Shown: piece by piece, positions 1 through 14,918 of the stretch
How the letters are laid out: every line of letters starts with the position of its first letter
Numbering within the stretch: position 1 is the stretch's first letter
Assembly: GCF_009295635.1 (NCBI RefSeq)
Contig: NZ_WHIW01000004.1
Coordinates: 124,001 to 188,000 of the forward strand
Source of the DNA: Alkalilimnicola sp. S0819
GTDB lineage: Bacteria > Pseudomonadota > Gammaproteobacteria > Nitrococcales > WHIW01
Length of the DNA: 64,000 nucleotides
Direction of reading: 5' to 3'
Notes under the pieces: generated by a model
The model's database searches: none
Told to the model about the DNA's origin: nothing
The model's input: only the letters and a program-made list of their open reading frames with translations
Position numbers and translations under genes: made by a program

Positions 1-273
1 CTGGGCCCGGAGCGCCTGCCTCGGGTGCTGCGCATGATCGGTCTGTGGGTGGGCCGCGCGCGGGCCAGTTACCAGGCTCTGCGCACCGAGATGGAGCGTG
101 AGCTGCGGGTGGACGACATGAACCGGGCGCGCCAGCGCATGGAAGACGAAGCCCGGGCCATGGGGCGCAGCGTCGAGGACGTGAGTCGTCAGTTCGAGGA
201 AGCCACCCGCACCGATACCCCGCCCCCGCCCGATGACCCGCCGAGCAAGGAATCGCCTCGTGAGCAGGACTGA
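1..273 (+). CDS. tatB: Sec-independent protein translocase TatB (C-terminal part, cut by window start)
   Basis: The frame is open from the first base and ends 8 nt before tatC, leaving 90 residues. The first visible residues, GPERLPRVLRMIGLWVGRA, are the family hallmark after the N-terminal membrane anchor: the GPE..P hinge and start of the amphipathic helix. A charged helical stretch and a Pro/Asp-rich tail follow, as usual for TatB. TatB and TatC form the inner-membrane receptor for twin-arginine signal peptides. The membrane anchor, and probably tatA, lie upstream of the window. The identification rests on the hinge motif plus the tatC neighbour. Confidence 0.93.
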   Translation: MGPERLPRVLRMIGLWVGRARASYQALRTEMERELRVDDMNRARQRMEDEARAMGRSVEDVSRQFEEATRTDTPPPPDDPPSKESPREQD

Positions 274-280
274 GGAGTCC

Positions 281-1024
281 ATGCCCGATCAACCTCTGCT
301 CGCGCACCTGCTGGAGCTGCGCGGGCGGCTGCTGCGCATCGTCGTGGTGGTGGTGCTGGTGTTCCTGGCGCTGTACCCGTTCAGCGACCAGCTCTACGCC
401 TGGCTCTCCGGTCCGCTGCGGGCGGTGCTCCCCGAGGGCACCTCCATGGTCGCCATCCAGGTGGCCTCGCCGTTCCTGATTCCCATGAAACTCGCCCTGG
501 TGGCGGCGCTGTTCATCGCCGTGCCGTATATTCTCTATCAGCTCTGGGCCTTCGTCGCGCCGGGGCTGTACCGGCACGAGCGGCGACTGATCTGGCCGCT
601 GCTCGCCTCCAGCACCCTGCTGTTCTATCTGGGAGCGGCCTTCGCTTACTTCGTGGTCTTTCCGCTGGTGTTCGCTTTTTTCTCCGGCGTGGTGCCCGAG
701 GGCGTGGCCATGATGACCGACATCGGCGAGTACCTGGATTTCGTGCTGGCGCTGTTCTTCGCCTTCGGCCTGGCCTTCGAGGTGCCGGTGGCCACCGTGC
801 TGCTGGTCTACACCGGGGTGACCAGCCCGCGGGCGCTGCGCGAAAAGCGCGCGTATGTGATCGTCGGCGCCTTCGTGATCGGCATGCTGCTGACCCCGCC
901 GGATGTGCTTTCGCAGGTGCTGCTGGCGCTGCCCATGTGGCTGCTCTACGAGGCGGGGATTCTGTTCAGCATCCTCGCCCGGCGCAGCTCGCTGCCTAAA
1001 GAGGAAGATTCAGCCGCCGACTGA
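281..1024 (+). CDS. tatC: Sec-independent protein translocase TatC
   Basis: A 247-residue protein, the usual TatC length, with about six hydrophobic segments. It begins with the typical LLAHLLELRGRLLR motif and contains FVAPGLYRHERR and the late GMLLTPPDVLSQ motif. The start at 281 is preferred over an in-frame start at 233 because a TGAGGA Shine-Dalgarno lies just before it and TatC proteins begin at the LxELR region. TatC is the polytopic core that binds the twin-arginine signal peptide. It follows tatB within 8 nt and is surely co-transcribed with it. Confidence 0.97.
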   Translation: MPDQPLLAHLLELRGRLLRIVVVVVLVFLALYPFSDQLYAWLSGPLRAVLPEGTSMVAIQVASPFLIPMKLALVAALFIAVPYILYQLWAFVAPGLYRHERRLIWPLLASSTLLFYLGAAFAYFVVFPLVFAFFSGVVPEGVAMMTDIGEYLDFVLALFFAFGLAFEVPVATVLLVYTGVTSPRALREKRAYVIVGAFVIGMLLTPPDVLSQVLLALPMWLLYEAGILFSILARRSSLPKEEDSAAD

Positions 1025-1148
1025 AGTTCGGTGCGGGGTCCCGGATTCCCGCCACCGGCACCAGCCCGGCTGCGCGGATGGGGCTACCAAGCTCTCGGCA
1101 ACCGCGATGAAACCGCCGGCGGAAACGAGGGCTCGCCGACCGCCTCGC

Positions 1149-2951
1149 TCAGCCCCGTTTCTCGCTCGTCGGCGGCTCCACCACCTTGAACCGAAAATGG
1201 GCGAACTGGCGAGTGGTCTCGATCAGTTCCGTGAGCTGCACATAGAGCAGCAGCTGCTGCATGTTCAGCTTCAGTACGGCTCCTACATCGTAGACCGCCG
1301 CCGGGGTGATCAGCGTGGCCGGGCGACTCAGCGGGTTGACGCGGGGAATGAGCAGCCCCCGCAGGTACTCCGCCCCCTTGCCCGCGCCCCGCACCGTCTG
1401 GGTGCCCACCGCGTAACCGCTGGTGGCCAGGTGCTTGACCCCCAGCTCAATGCCCCCCGCGCCACGGCTGCGCAGCCACCGGGCGGTGCCTATCATCCAG
1501 GCCTCGGGGCGGGCGCTGTCTTTCTCGGAGTAGGCGAGCAGTTCGCCGACCCGAATCTGCATGGGGCAGTCATCGCCGCAGAACAGCGCCATGCCCCCAC
1601 TGCTTTGGTTCTTGCGGTTCCAGGTCACCGCCTTGTGGCGTACCCGGTGGCGAGTCTGCTCCTGCTCGTGCTTGACCATGCTGGCCTGGCGCCAGATATC
1701 GTCGGCTTCGGCGTCGATGGCGCGAAAACGTGAGCTGCGGTCGGTGCTCCCCTCTGTTCTTCCCTGATCCGCCGCGGCCTCGTCGCCCAGCAGACGCATG
1801 GCGGGCTTCTCGGGTGCCTTCTCCACGTCGCCCAGGCGCTCGCGCCACTGGCGTTCATCTTGCTCCGGGGTGAAGGGGCGGCGGCCGTTGAGGAAGAAAT
1901 GGCAGCCGCTCAGGCTCTCCACCACCGACAGGCGCGCCAGTGTGCGCTTGCGCTCATCGGTGCGCTCCTGGCGCCCGCCCAGGGCTTCGTGGAAGCGAAG
2001 GTACATGTCTCGCTGCATCCGCTCGGAGAGGGTGGCCGAGGTCCGACTTTGGGCCAGCAGTTCCCGCGAGCGCTGGATCTGCTCATCGATGGCGGCCACC
2101 AGCCGGTCGAGCTCCAGCACCCGGGGCACGGCGGCCGGCAGCGAGGCCACGCTGTGAGGAATGTAGCGGGCCGGGAAATCCGAGCCCAGGTCGATCACGA
2201 AGTGCCCGGCCAGGCTCTGCGAGGGCTGTGCCTCCTGGATGCGCACGAAGTGCACCCAGCGACCGATGCGCCGGTACAGCTCCTCTGCCTCGCCCTGCAT
2301 CAGGTGATAGGGGTTGGAGAGCGCCAGCACGGCGATACGCAGGTAGGCCTGCTTGATGGACAGTGCCGTCTCGTCGCTGTCCCGGGTGCCCTCCATGGGC
2401 AGCCCCTGCAGGTTGTAGATTTCCGCGTTGCGATACAGGGTGTGCAGATCCTGCCATAGCTTAGGCGGCTCGGGCGCGTAGACCCGATAGCTTTCCAGCA
2501 ACATCCGCCCCAGCGCCAGCACGGCGCGTTGAATGGCGAACTGCAGTTGCTGGGTGAGCCCCGGCTGGCCGCCATGGAGGCTCGCATCCAGCAGTTCATT
2601 CACCGCCAGCTTGAAACCGTTGGCCAGCTCGTTCAGCAGACCGATCACCAGCTCGGCCTGCTCCCGGTCCTGGGTCTTCAGGGGCTGGCTGGCGTTGCGG
2701 TATTCCCCGGCAAGCATGATGCAGGCGTCGTAGACCGCCGGGCGCAACAGTTCCATGGCCTCCAGGCGCGCCGCCTTGGGCAGCGGGTCGCGGTTGAGCT
2801 CCTGCAGGGCCTGGCGCAATTCCTGCGCCAGCGGCTCGGCCAGGCCCCGGGGGAGCCCGTCCAGCCAGGCCTTGATGCGCTTGTTGTTGAAGCCCTGAAA
2901 GCGGCCGCCTTCGCCTTGCGGCGCCGGCACATCCAAACGTATGGGTTTCAT
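1149..2951 (-). CDS. Conserved hypothetical protein with PilZ-like C-terminal region
   Basis: A 600-residue soluble, mainly alpha-helical protein with no signal peptide or membrane segment. The C-terminal 170 residues contain NRKNQSSGG followed by beta-rich sequence (IRVGELLAYSE, WMIGTARWLRS, GIELGVKHL), resembling the NxSxxG part of PilZ c-di-GMP-binding domains. The partner RxxxR motif may be in the KHEQEQTRHRVRHK stretch just upstream, but this is weak. The gene is convergent with tatC and divergent from sucA. A c-di-GMP effector is a guess. The start at 2951 has no strong Shine-Dalgarno but is the only start near the conserved-looking N-terminus. Confidence 0.7.
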   Translation of the reverse strand: MKPIRLDVPAPQGEGGRFQGFNNKRIKAWLDGLPRGLAEPLAQELRQALQELNRDPLPKAARLEAMELLRPAVYDACIMLAGEYRNASQPLKTQDREQAELVIGLLNELANGFKLAVNELLDASLHGGQPGLTQQLQFAIQRAVLALGRMLLESYRVYAPEPPKLWQDLHTLYRNAEIYNLQGLPMEGTRDSDETALSIKQAYLRIAVLALSNPYHLMQGEAEELYRRIGRWVHFVRIQEAQPSQSLAGHFVIDLGSDFPARYIPHSVASLPAAVPRVLELDRLVAAIDEQIQRSRELLAQSRTSATLSERMQRDMYLRFHEALGGRQERTDERKRTLARLSVVESLSGCHFFLNGRRPFTPEQDERQWRERLGDVEKAPEKPAMRLLGDEAAADQGRTEGSTDRSSRFRAIDAEADDIWRQASMVKHEQEQTRHRVRHKAVTWNRKNQSSGGMALFCGDDCPMQIRVGELLAYSEKDSARPEAWMIGTARWLRSRGAGGIELGVKHLATSGYAVGTQTVRGAGKGAEYLRGLLIPRVNPLSRPATLITPAAVYDVGAVLKLNMQQLLLYVQLTELIETTRQFAHFRFKVVEPPTSEKRG

Positions 2952-3421
2952 AATGCTATGCTGTAACCCGATATCGGTCCCCAGCGGGGAAAAATGCCTC
3001 AGAGCAGGCTGATGATTGCACGTGCGCCGCCCTTTTCATGGCGCAACATTAGCACAAGCTGCCGGCCTTGCGCCGCGCGGATCTGTGGCTTATTTTATAT
3101 ATCCGAGTCGATTCTAGATTTCGCGAGTCCCCAGGGGGCGGGTCCGAAATCGGAAGCTACCGGCCCGGGGCGGCGGCAAACACGCCCACACACATCTCAA
3201 TCAGAGTCTTCTACGGATGCAGGCCGTGCGGACCCAATTTGTGCTAGCCAATGGCCGGCCCTCTTCTCCACAAGGGAGGGTCTGGCGTTAGCCATGCCTG
3301 AAGCCCCGAGCGAGCCCCCCGACGTTCTCCACACACCGCGCGCGTCCCGCGCGGCATTCAGCGATCATTTTCATTCCCGTGCCGTGCCCACGGCGCGTAC
3401 CCATACTCCAGGTGTGACCCG
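2952..3421. other. 470-nt intergenic region with sucA leader
   Basis: I see no convincing gene here. The stretch separates the divergent 600-residue protein from sucA and probably carries both promoters. On the plus strand it holds a plausible sigma-70 promoter at 3068-3096, which would give a leader of about 320 nt. A small hairpin (CCCTC at 3259-3263 with GAGGG at 3276-3280) lies inside that leader. A small RNA or leader-based control of the TCA-cycle operon is possible but unproven. Confidence 0.5.
3068..3096 (+). promoter_or_regulatory. Candidate sigma-70 promoter for sucAB-lpdA
   Basis: TTGCGC (-35) at 3068-3073 and TATTTT (-10) at 3091-3096 are separated by exactly 17 nt in an AT-rich patch that stands out from the GC-rich surroundings. 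It is the best match I can find upstream of sucA. The -35 box matches the consensus only at TTG. Confidence 0.4.
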
Positions 3422-6235
<2,814 letters not shown>

Positions 6236-6305
6236 TTGCGCGGGGCACGGGGACACCCCCACAAGGGATAGAGGAACGAGCCCAAAAGGCTGAAAGCGAG
6301 GAGCC

Positions 6306-9039
<2,734 letters not shown>

Positions 9040-9064
9040 TCGCTGCCTTCAGGCGCACAGCGCG

Positions 9065-9096
9065 AAAGCCGGGGCGAGGCGACTCCCCCGGCTTTT
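9065..9096 (+). terminator. Intrinsic terminator after lpdA
   Basis: AAAGCCGGGG pairs with CCCCGGCTTT across an 11-nt loop, and the descending arm runs into a T6 tract. It lies 25 nt after the lpdA stop codon, closing the sucAB-lpdA unit. Confidence 0.85.
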
Positions 9097-9111
9097 TTGT
9101 GCCCGCGTGTT

Positions 9112-9196
9112 CTTGTACGAGCGGCTCCTGGCCGCGATTGTCTTTCACGGATGGGGGAACCGTGATCCGAAACCGCTCCTGCAGGGGTAATAGTCA
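9112..9196. repeat. Degenerate REP-like hairpin element (copy 1)
   Basis: The left arm GAGCGGCTCCTGGCCGCGAT matches the arms seen at 22864-22936 and 57536-57617. The right side keeps only CCGCTCCTGCAGG. It sits in the lpdA-acuI gap just after the terminator. An eroded copy of the REP-like family of this genome. Confidence 0.6.
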
Positions 9197-9297
9197 CTAT
9201 TGCCAGCAAAAATACAATCGTAACGTGTTGTTATTGAAGTGATTTGGGAAGCGCTTTTGCGCTACGTTAGACTTGTCCACCTACCGGAGGGCGGGAT

Positions 9298-10284
9298 ATG
9301 AGCAGCAGCAGGGCACTCAAGGTTTACCAATCCGACGCGGGCGTGGACGCTCGCCTGGAGTCCGTTCCCCTGGCGGAGATCGGCAGTGGCGAGGTGCTCA
9401 TTCGCGCCCGTTATTCCAGCCTCAACTACAAGGATGCCCTGGCCGTCACCGGCAAGGGCAGGATCCTGCGCCACTACCCGCTGATCGCCGGCATCGACGT
9501 GGCCGGCGAGGTGGCCGAGTCCGGCGACCCGCGCTTCTCCAGCGGCGATGCCGTGCTGGTCACCGGCTGCGGGCTGGGTGAGGAACACGACGGTGGGTTC
9601 AGCGAGTACGTGCGGGTGCCCATCGAGTGGGTCATCCCGCTGCCCGCCGGCTATGACGCACGTCAAGCGATGATCCTGGGCACCGCGGGCTTCACCGCCG
9701 CGCTCGCCCTCACCCGCATGGAGCAGGCCGGCCAGACGCCGGCGCACGGCCCGGTACTGGTCACCGGGGCAAGCGGCGGCGTGGGCCGCATTGCCGTGGA
9801 CATCCTCGCCGGCGCGGGTTACCGCGTGAGCGCGCTCAGCGGCAAGCCCGAGCAGCATGCGCTGCTGCGCGAGCTGGGGGCGGAGCAGGTCATCACCCCC
9901 GAGGAGCTGAAGCTCAGCGACAAGCCGCTGGCCGGCGCCGCCTGGGGCGGGGTGATCGACAACGTGGGCGGTGAGATGCTCAGCGGCCTGTTGCCCCAGA
10001 TCGCCCCCTGGGGGAGTGTCGCCAGCATTGGCCTGGCGGGCGGGATCCAGCTCTCGGGCACCGTCATGCCCTTCATCCTGCGCGGCGTCAGCCTGCTCGG
10101 CATCAACTCCTCGGGCTGCCCGCAGCCGCTACGGCGGCGGGTCTGGGAGCGACTGGCCGGGGAACTCAAGCCCCGTCATCTGACTCGCATCGTCGAACGG
10201 GAGATCCCCCTGGACGAGGTGCTCGCCACCAGTGAGGATCTGCTGGCGCGGCGGATCAGCGGGCGCACCCTGGTCGCGCTGTAA
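9298..10284 (+). CDS. acuI: Acrylyl-CoA reductase / YhdH-AcuI family zinc-free medium-chain oxidoreductase
   Basis: A 328-residue NADPH-dependent medium-chain reductase of the YhdH/AcuI branch. Visible features are [29 protein letters not shown], the [12 protein letters not shown] stretch, and the nucleotide-binding [14 protein letters not shown] around residue 160. AcuI reduces toxic acryloyl-CoA to propionyl-CoA. The adjacent downstream gene is prpB, which fits: the propionyl-CoA formed is burned in the methylcitrate cycle. The family is also annotated as quinone oxidoreductase. A CCGGAGGGCGGG Shine-Dalgarno region precedes the ATG. Confidence 0.88.
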   Translation: MSSSRALKVYQSDAGVDARLESVPLAEIGSGEVLIRARYSSLNYKDALAVTGKGRILRHYPLIAGIDVAGEVAESGDPRFSSGDAVLVTGCGLGEEHDGGFSEYVRVPIEWVIPLPAGYDARQAMILGTAGFTAALALTRMEQAGQTPAHGPVLVTGASGGVGRIAVDILAGAGYRVSALSGKPEQHALLRELGAEQVITPEELKLSDKPLAGAAWGGVIDNVGGEMLSGLLPQIAPWGSVASIGLAGGIQLSGTVMPFILRGVSLLGINSSGCPQPLRRRVWERLAGELKPRHLTRIVEREIPLDEVLATSEDLLARRISGRTLVAL

Positions 10285-10340
10285 GAACAATCGGGTCGGT
10301 CGCGGGCGCGGCCGGCCCTTCACCCTACCGTGAGGTAAGC

Positions 10341-11225
10341 ATGTCCCAGCAACAATCCCCCGGCGCCAGGCTGCGCGCCGCCGTCGCCGAGAACAGCCCG
10401 CTGCAGGTGGTGGGCACCATCAATGCCTACACGGCCCGCATGGCGAAGAACGTGGGCCACAAGGCGATCTACATCTCCGGCGGCGGGGTGGCGGCCAATT
10501 CCCTGGGCATCCCGGACCTGGGCATCAGCACCCTGGATGACGTACTCACCGACATACGCCGCATCACCGATGCCTGCGACCTGCCCCTGCTGGTGGATGC
10601 CGACACCGGCTGGGGAGGGGCGTTCAATATCGCCCGCACCGTGCGCTCGTTCATCAAGTTCGGCGCCGCCGGCCTGCATATCGAGGACCAGGTGGCGCAG
10701 AAACGCTGCGGCCACCGCCCGAACAAGGAAATCGTCTCCCTGGCCGAGATGGTGGACCGGGTGAAGGCGGCGGTGGATGCCCGCAGCGATGAGCAGTTCG
10801 TGATCATGGCGCGCACCGACGCGCTGGCCGTGGAGGGTATGCAGTCGGCCATCGAGCGGGCGCAGGCCTGCGTGGAGGCGGGGGCGGATATGATCTTCCC
10901 GGAAGCCGTGCAGACCCTGGCGCAGTACCGGGAGTTCAAGGCCGCCGTGAAGGTGCCGATCCTCGCCAACATCACCGAATTTGGCCAGACGGAGCTGTTC
11001 AGCTCCGCACAGCTCGCCGAGGCGGGGGTAGACATTCACCTGATGTGTTGCGGTGCCTATCGGGCCATGAACCAAGGGGCGGAGACCTTCTACAAGACCG
11101 TGCTGGCCGAGGGGCACCAGCGCAGCGTGCTACCCATCATGCAAAGCCGCGAGGAGCTGTACGCGCACCTGGATTATCACAGCTACGAGCAGAAGCTCGA
11201 CGAGCTGTTCTCCCGGGACACGTAA
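10341..11225 (+). CDS. prpB: Methylisocitrate lyase (PrpB)
   Basis: A 294-residue member of the isocitrate lyase/PEP mutase family, standard PrpB length. It cleaves 2-methylisocitrate to succinate and pyruvate. The active-site loop KRCGH spans residues 121-125, the metal site VDADTGWGG lies upstream and [11 protein letters not shown] follows. It sits 56 nt downstream of acuI, likely in one transcript, while the rest of the methylcitrate cycle is 12 kb away. The start has a GTGAGG-type Shine-Dalgarno. Confidence 0.96.
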   Translation: MSQQQSPGARLRAAVAENSPLQVVGTINAYTARMAKNVGHKAIYISGGGVAANSLGIPDLGISTLDDVLTDIRRITDACDLPLLVDADTGWGGAFNIARTVRSFIKFGAAGLHIEDQVAQKRCGHRPNKEIVSLAEMVDRVKAAVDARSDEQFVIMARTDALAVEGMQSAIERAQACVEAGADMIFPEAVQTLAQYREFKAAVKVPILANITEFGQTELFSSAQLAEAGVDIHLMCCGAYRAMNQGAETFYKTVLAEGHQRSVLPIMQSREELYAHLDYHSYEQKLDELFSRDT

Positions 11226-11229
11226 GCGC

Positions 11230-11898
11230 TTGGATTTCATCTTCATGTTGACGAGGCAGGATCGGACGGTGCCCGACTGCCTGGAGGTGCTGGAGCGCAT
11301 CGCGTCGCTGCCCTTGCGCCACATCGGCTTCAAGGACGTGGGCATCGAGCCGGCGCGGATGCAGGAGTTGAATCGGCGCATCCACGCCGCCGGCGCCTTG
11401 AGTTACCTGGAAATCGTCAGCGAGGACGGGGCCGCCGAGGAGCGGGCCGCGCGACTGGCCCTGGAGCTGGGCGTGGACCGACTGCTTGGCGGCACCGAGG
11501 TGGCGGCGGTGCGCCGCGTCCTTGCCGGCAGCCACATCGAATACTACCCCTACCCGGGCCGGCCCGCCGGCCACCCCACCCGGCTCGCCGGCAGCCCTGA
11601 GCAGATCGCCGAGGATTGCCGGGGGCTGCTGAGTGCCGGTTGCACGGGCGCCAACCTGCTCGCCTACCGCGCCACCGATGCTGAGCCGCTGGCGCTGGTG
11701 CGTGCCGCCCGCGCCGCGCTGGGCGGCGCGCCGCTGATCGTGGCCGGCAACGTCGATTCGCCGCGGCGGGTTCGAGAGCTCGCCGAGGCCGGCGCGCAGG
11801 CCTTCACCGTGGGCTCGGCGATCTTCGAGAACCGCTTCGCGCCGCGGACGCCGGGCCTGGAGGCTCAACTGCGCGCTGTGTTGCGTGCCTGCCCCTGA
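11230..11898 (+). CDS. TIM-barrel-like protein of unknown function
   Basis: A 222-residue soluble protein starting at TTG, 4 nt after prpB, hence probably the third gene of acuI-prpB-X. Strand/helix alternation and the terminal IVAGNVDSPRRVRELAEAGA then FTVGSAIFE look like the phosphate-binding end of a (beta/alpha)8 barrel, as in HisA/TrpF-type enzymes. I do not recognise a specific reaction. An ATG at 11245 (MLTRQDRT) is an alternative start. Placement suggests a role linked to short-chain acid metabolism, but that is inference only. Confidence 0.72.
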   Translation: MDFIFMLTRQDRTVPDCLEVLERIASLPLRHIGFKDVGIEPARMQELNRRIHAAGALSYLEIVSEDGAAEERAARLALELGVDRLLGGTEVAAVRRVLAGSHIEYYPYPGRPAGHPTRLAGSPEQIAEDCRGLLSAGCTGANLLAYRATDAEPLALVRAARAALGGAPLIVAGNVDSPRRVRELAEAGAQAFTVGSAIFENRFAPRTPGLEAQLRAVLRACP

Positions 11899-11949
11899 GT
11901 GGGGCCGCCGGCTGTGTAGTGTTTGCCCGTGAGCTCCAGGCCGGGGCGT

Positions 11950-12189
11950 TCAGATACCGAAGGGGCCTGATTCCTCCAGGCCTACGGATTCGGCCAGCTT
12001 TTCCCGCAAGGCCTCCTCGGACAGGTCTGCGAGCCGCTGCGCGGCTTCGAGTTGGGTGTCGGCGCCCAGCGGTGCCTTGCGCACCGGCCCCGCCCCCTCG
12101 GCGGCAAAGATAATGTAGTAGATGCCATAGGATGCGAAGAGCACCTGCGCGTCCCAGCGGCAACCCCGCTCGTCGGTGATCTGTCTCAT
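11950..12189 (-). CDS. Small conserved hypothetical protein (79 aa)
   Basis: A 79-residue soluble protein, convergent with the TIM-barrel gene and 9 nt before the dadA-like gene on the same strand. It has an N-terminal beta-rich part (GCRWDAQVLFASYGIYYIIFAA) and a C-terminal helix rich in Glu/Leu. No known motif is seen. Codon use looks normal for the region and the start has usable spacing, so I take it as real. Function unknown. Confidence 0.6.
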   Translation of the reverse strand: MRQITDERGCRWDAQVLFASYGIYYIIFAAEGAGPVRKAPLGADTQLEAAQRLADLSEEALREKLAESVGLEESGPFGI

Positions 12190-12198
12190 GGTCCGCCT

Positions 12199-13497
12199 CT
12201 ACCTGGGCCGCCGGCGCCGCGGCCGGCCCGTGGCCCGCCCGAACCGGGCCAGCGTCAGCCCGGTGAGGTCGATCTCCGGATCATGCCCCATCACGCAATC
12301 GGCTACCACCCGACCGGCACCGGCGGCGTAGGTCCAGCCCAGGTGCCCGGCGCCGGTATTGAGGTACAGCCCGGGAATACCGCTGGCGCCCAGTATGGGG
12401 GGGCCGTCCATGGTCACCGGGCGCAGGCAGGCCCAGTGTTCGGCCCGTTCAAGAGCCGCCCGGGCGGCGAAGGCGGGGAAGTTCGCCAGTGACTGGCGGA
12501 TGAGCGTCTTTACCCGGTGCGCGTGGATCGTTCGGTCCATGCCGGCGAACTCCGCCATGCCCGCGATGCGCAATTGTTGCCCAAGCGGTGTGATCACCAC
12601 CTTCTGAGCCTCGTCGATGATGGGCATTCGCGGGACGTCCTCGCCCTCGTCCGCCGGCAGGGTCGCGGAGTAGCCCTTGACCGGTTGAATCGGCAGTCTC
12701 AGGCCCAGCGGCCGGAGCAAGGCCGGCGCATCCACGCCGGCGGCCATCACGTAGGCATCGGCGCTGAGCTCGCCGCGGTCGGTGATCACCCGGTCTATGC
12801 CGCCCGCGTCGCCCTCTATACGGCGAATGCGCTCGCCCAGCCGCAGCTCGGCCCCCCAGGCCCTCAGCCGTTCGCCCAGGGCGAGGGTGAACAGCCGCGC
12901 GTCGCCGGATTCATCATCCGGGTACAGGATGCCTCCGGCGATGCGCTGAGCCGTGCCTGCCAGGGCCGGCTCCAGGGCCACCACGGCGTCGGTGTCCAGG
13001 GGCGTGTAGCGCACCCCCAGAGCCTCGGTGAGCGTGGAGCCGCGGAGTGCCCGCGCCAGTTGTTGGCGGTCATGGAAGAGCTTGAGAATGCCGCGCCGGG
13101 CGGATCGATAATCCGCGCCGAATATCGGGCGCAGGGCCTGCATCTGGCGCAGGCTGTATACCGCCAGTCGGGTGTTCAGGCGCGTGCTGTGGGCATGGTG
13201 CGGCGCGCGGCTGTAGCGCAGAAATTGCAAACCCCAGGGGATAAGCCGCGGAATCTGCCCTGGCCGCAGCAACAGCGGTGAGTCCTTGCGGCCGCCCCAG
13301 CGCAACAGTTGCCGAATGGCGTCCGGGGTGTTCCAAGGCGCGGTGTGGCCGGCGTGCAGCATGCCACCGTTGGCGTGACTGCCTTCGCCGGCCAGCTCGG
13401 TTTGCCGATCGAGCAGGGTCACCGCGTGGCCCGCCTCGGCGAGGTAGTACGCCGTTGCGGTACCCATCAGACCGCCGCCCATCACCAGTATCCGCAC
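12199..13497 (-). CDS. D-amino acid dehydrogenase-like FAD oxidoreductase (DadA family)
   Basis: A 432-residue FAD-dependent oxidoreductase of the DAO fold. It starts with the dinucleotide-binding VMGGGLMGTATAYYLAEAG and has the DadA-like SHANGGMLHAGHTAPWN motif. The C-terminus ends GAGHLGWTYAAGAGRVVAD, typical of D-amino acid dehydrogenases. Such enzymes oxidise D-amino acids and feed electrons to the respiratory chain. I choose the GTG at 13497 because an AGGAG lies 6 nt upstream of it and it starts directly before the FAD motif. No alanine racemase gene is adjacent, so the substrate is open. Confidence 0.85.
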   Translation of the reverse strand: MRILVMGGGLMGTATAYYLAEAGHAVTLLDRQTELAGEGSHANGGMLHAGHTAPWNTPDAIRQLLRWGGRKDSPLLLRPGQIPRLIPWGLQFLRYSRAPHHAHSTRLNTRLAVYSLRQMQALRPIFGADYRSARRGILKLFHDRQQLARALRGSTLTEALGVRYTPLDTDAVVALEPALAGTAQRIAGGILYPDDESGDARLFTLALGERLRAWGAELRLGERIRRIEGDAGGIDRVITDRGELSADAYVMAAGVDAPALLRPLGLRLPIQPVKGYSATLPADEGEDVPRMPIIDEAQKVVITPLGQQLRIAGMAEFAGMDRTIHAHRVKTLIRQSLANFPAFAARAALERAEHWACLRPVTMDGPPILGASGIPGLYLNTGAGHLGWTYAAGAGRVVADCVMGHDPEIDLTGLTLARFGRATGRPRRRRPR

Positions 13498-13592
13498 ATT
13501 GATCTCCTGTTTCGCTCGGTTCGGGCCGCCAGAGGGCAAGACAGCTCGGCAGGCCCCACGGTGGGGTGGCAGGGCCGCTCGGGCGGCGCGCT

Positions 13593-14783
13593 TCAGGGGC
13601 CAGGCTCGACCAGGCAGCTTGCCTTCGCCAGCGCCTGCTCCAGGTCCGCGATCAGGTCGGCCGGGTCCTCCAGGCCGATGGACAAGCGCATCATGCCCTC
13701 GTGGATGCCCCGCCGAGCCCGCTCGGCGGGGTTCATGCCGTGGTGGGTGGTGATCATCGGCAGGGTCGCCAGGCTCTCCACGCCGCCCAGGCTGGGGGCG
13801 TTGGCGATCAGGGTCAGGCGGTCCAGCGTCGTCACCGCCGCCTCGGCGCCGCCGTGCAGCTCCAGGGTGATCATGGCGCCGAAGCCGCGCATCTGCCGCC
13901 GCGCCAGGGCGTGCTGCGGAAAATCGCTCAGTCCCGGGTAAAGCACCTTCGCTACCGCCGGGTGGCCCTGCAGTGCCTCGGCCACCGCCTGGGCATTGGC
14001 ATTCTGCTGGCGCACCCGCACCGGCAGGGTGCGCAGGCTGCGCGAAAGCAGGGCCGCGGTCTCGGGCGCCGGTACCTGGCCGAGGTTCTTGCGCCAGGGT
14101 ACTACCGCCTCCAGCAGTGGGGCCGCGCCGCAGAGCACGCCGGCGGTCAGGTCGCTGTGCCCGCCGAGGAACTTGGTGGCGCTGTGCATCACCAGATCCG
14201 CCCCCAGTTCCAACGGGCGCTGGTTCACCGGGGTGGCGAAGGTGCCGTCCACCGCCAGCAGGGCGCCGTGGGCATGGGCGCGTTCGGCGATGGCGGCGAT
14301 GTCGAACAGCTCCATGCGCGGGTTGGTGGGTGTTTCCAGGAACACCAGCCCCACCCCCGCCCCCAGGGCCGCGTCCAGTTGGTCCAGTTCGTGGCCCAGC
14401 AGCCCCTGGCTGCGCAAGCCCAGTTGCCCGAGCTGATCCTCCAGCAGCTCCAGGGTGCCGCCGTAGGCATCGCCCAGATAGAGGATGCCCCGCTGGCCGT
14501 GGGCGAAGAACAGCGCCGAGGCCGCCCCCATGCCGGCGCTGAACAGCAATGCCGCTTCCGCCCCTTCCACCGCGGCGAGCTTCGCCTCGGTGCTGCGGAT
14601 GCTGGGGTTGTAGCCGTAGCGCGTGTAGAGCCCGCCTTCGCGCCGGCCCTCGATCACGTCCAGCAGACTCTGGGTGTCGGCAAAGCGGAAGGTGGTGCTG
14701 TTATGGATCGGGGTGAAGGGCGCGCCGCTGGTGCCGGGCTGCTCGCCGGCGTGGACGCAGCGGGTGGAAAGGCGACGTTTCAT
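13593..14783 (-). CDS. Cys/Met metabolism PLP-dependent lyase/synthase
   Basis: A 396-residue enzyme of the cystathionine gamma-synthase/methionine gamma-lyase family. The PLP lysine is K204 in HSATKFLGGHSD, and substrate-binding YTRYGYNPS lies near residue 55, with an extra residue compared with the common YxRxxNPT pattern. The usual VDNTF is VDGTF here. These variants prevent choosing between gamma-synthase, beta-lyase and gamma-lyase. It lies between atoE and the dadA-like gene on the same strand, suggesting amino-acid catabolism rather than methionine synthesis. Confidence 0.85.
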   Translation of the reverse strand: MKRRLSTRCVHAGEQPGTSGAPFTPIHNSTTFRFADTQSLLDVIEGRREGGLYTRYGYNPSIRSTEAKLAAVEGAEAALLFSAGMGAASALFFAHGQRGILYLGDAYGGTLELLEDQLGQLGLRSQGLLGHELDQLDAALGAGVGLVFLETPTNPRMELFDIAAIAERAHAHGALLAVDGTFATPVNQRPLELGADLVMHSATKFLGGHSDLTAGVLCGAAPLLEAVVPWRKNLGQVPAPETAALLSRSLRTLPVRVRQQNANAQAVAEALQGHPAVAKVLYPGLSDFPQHALARRQMRGFGAMITLELHGGAEAAVTTLDRLTLIANAPSLGGVESLATLPMITTHHGMNPAERARRGIHEGMMRLSIGLEDPADLIADLEQALAKASCLVEPGP

Positions 14784-14918
14784 GGTGCTGGTTTCCTGTG
14801 GGCGGGACCATTACAGAGTGTCCGCCCAAAGGGGTGTGCCTGCCAAGGGTATCGGTCCGTGTCTCCGTCATGGGGGCGGCCCGGCTCTACAGGGGCGTCG
14901 GCCGTAGGACGGACCAGG

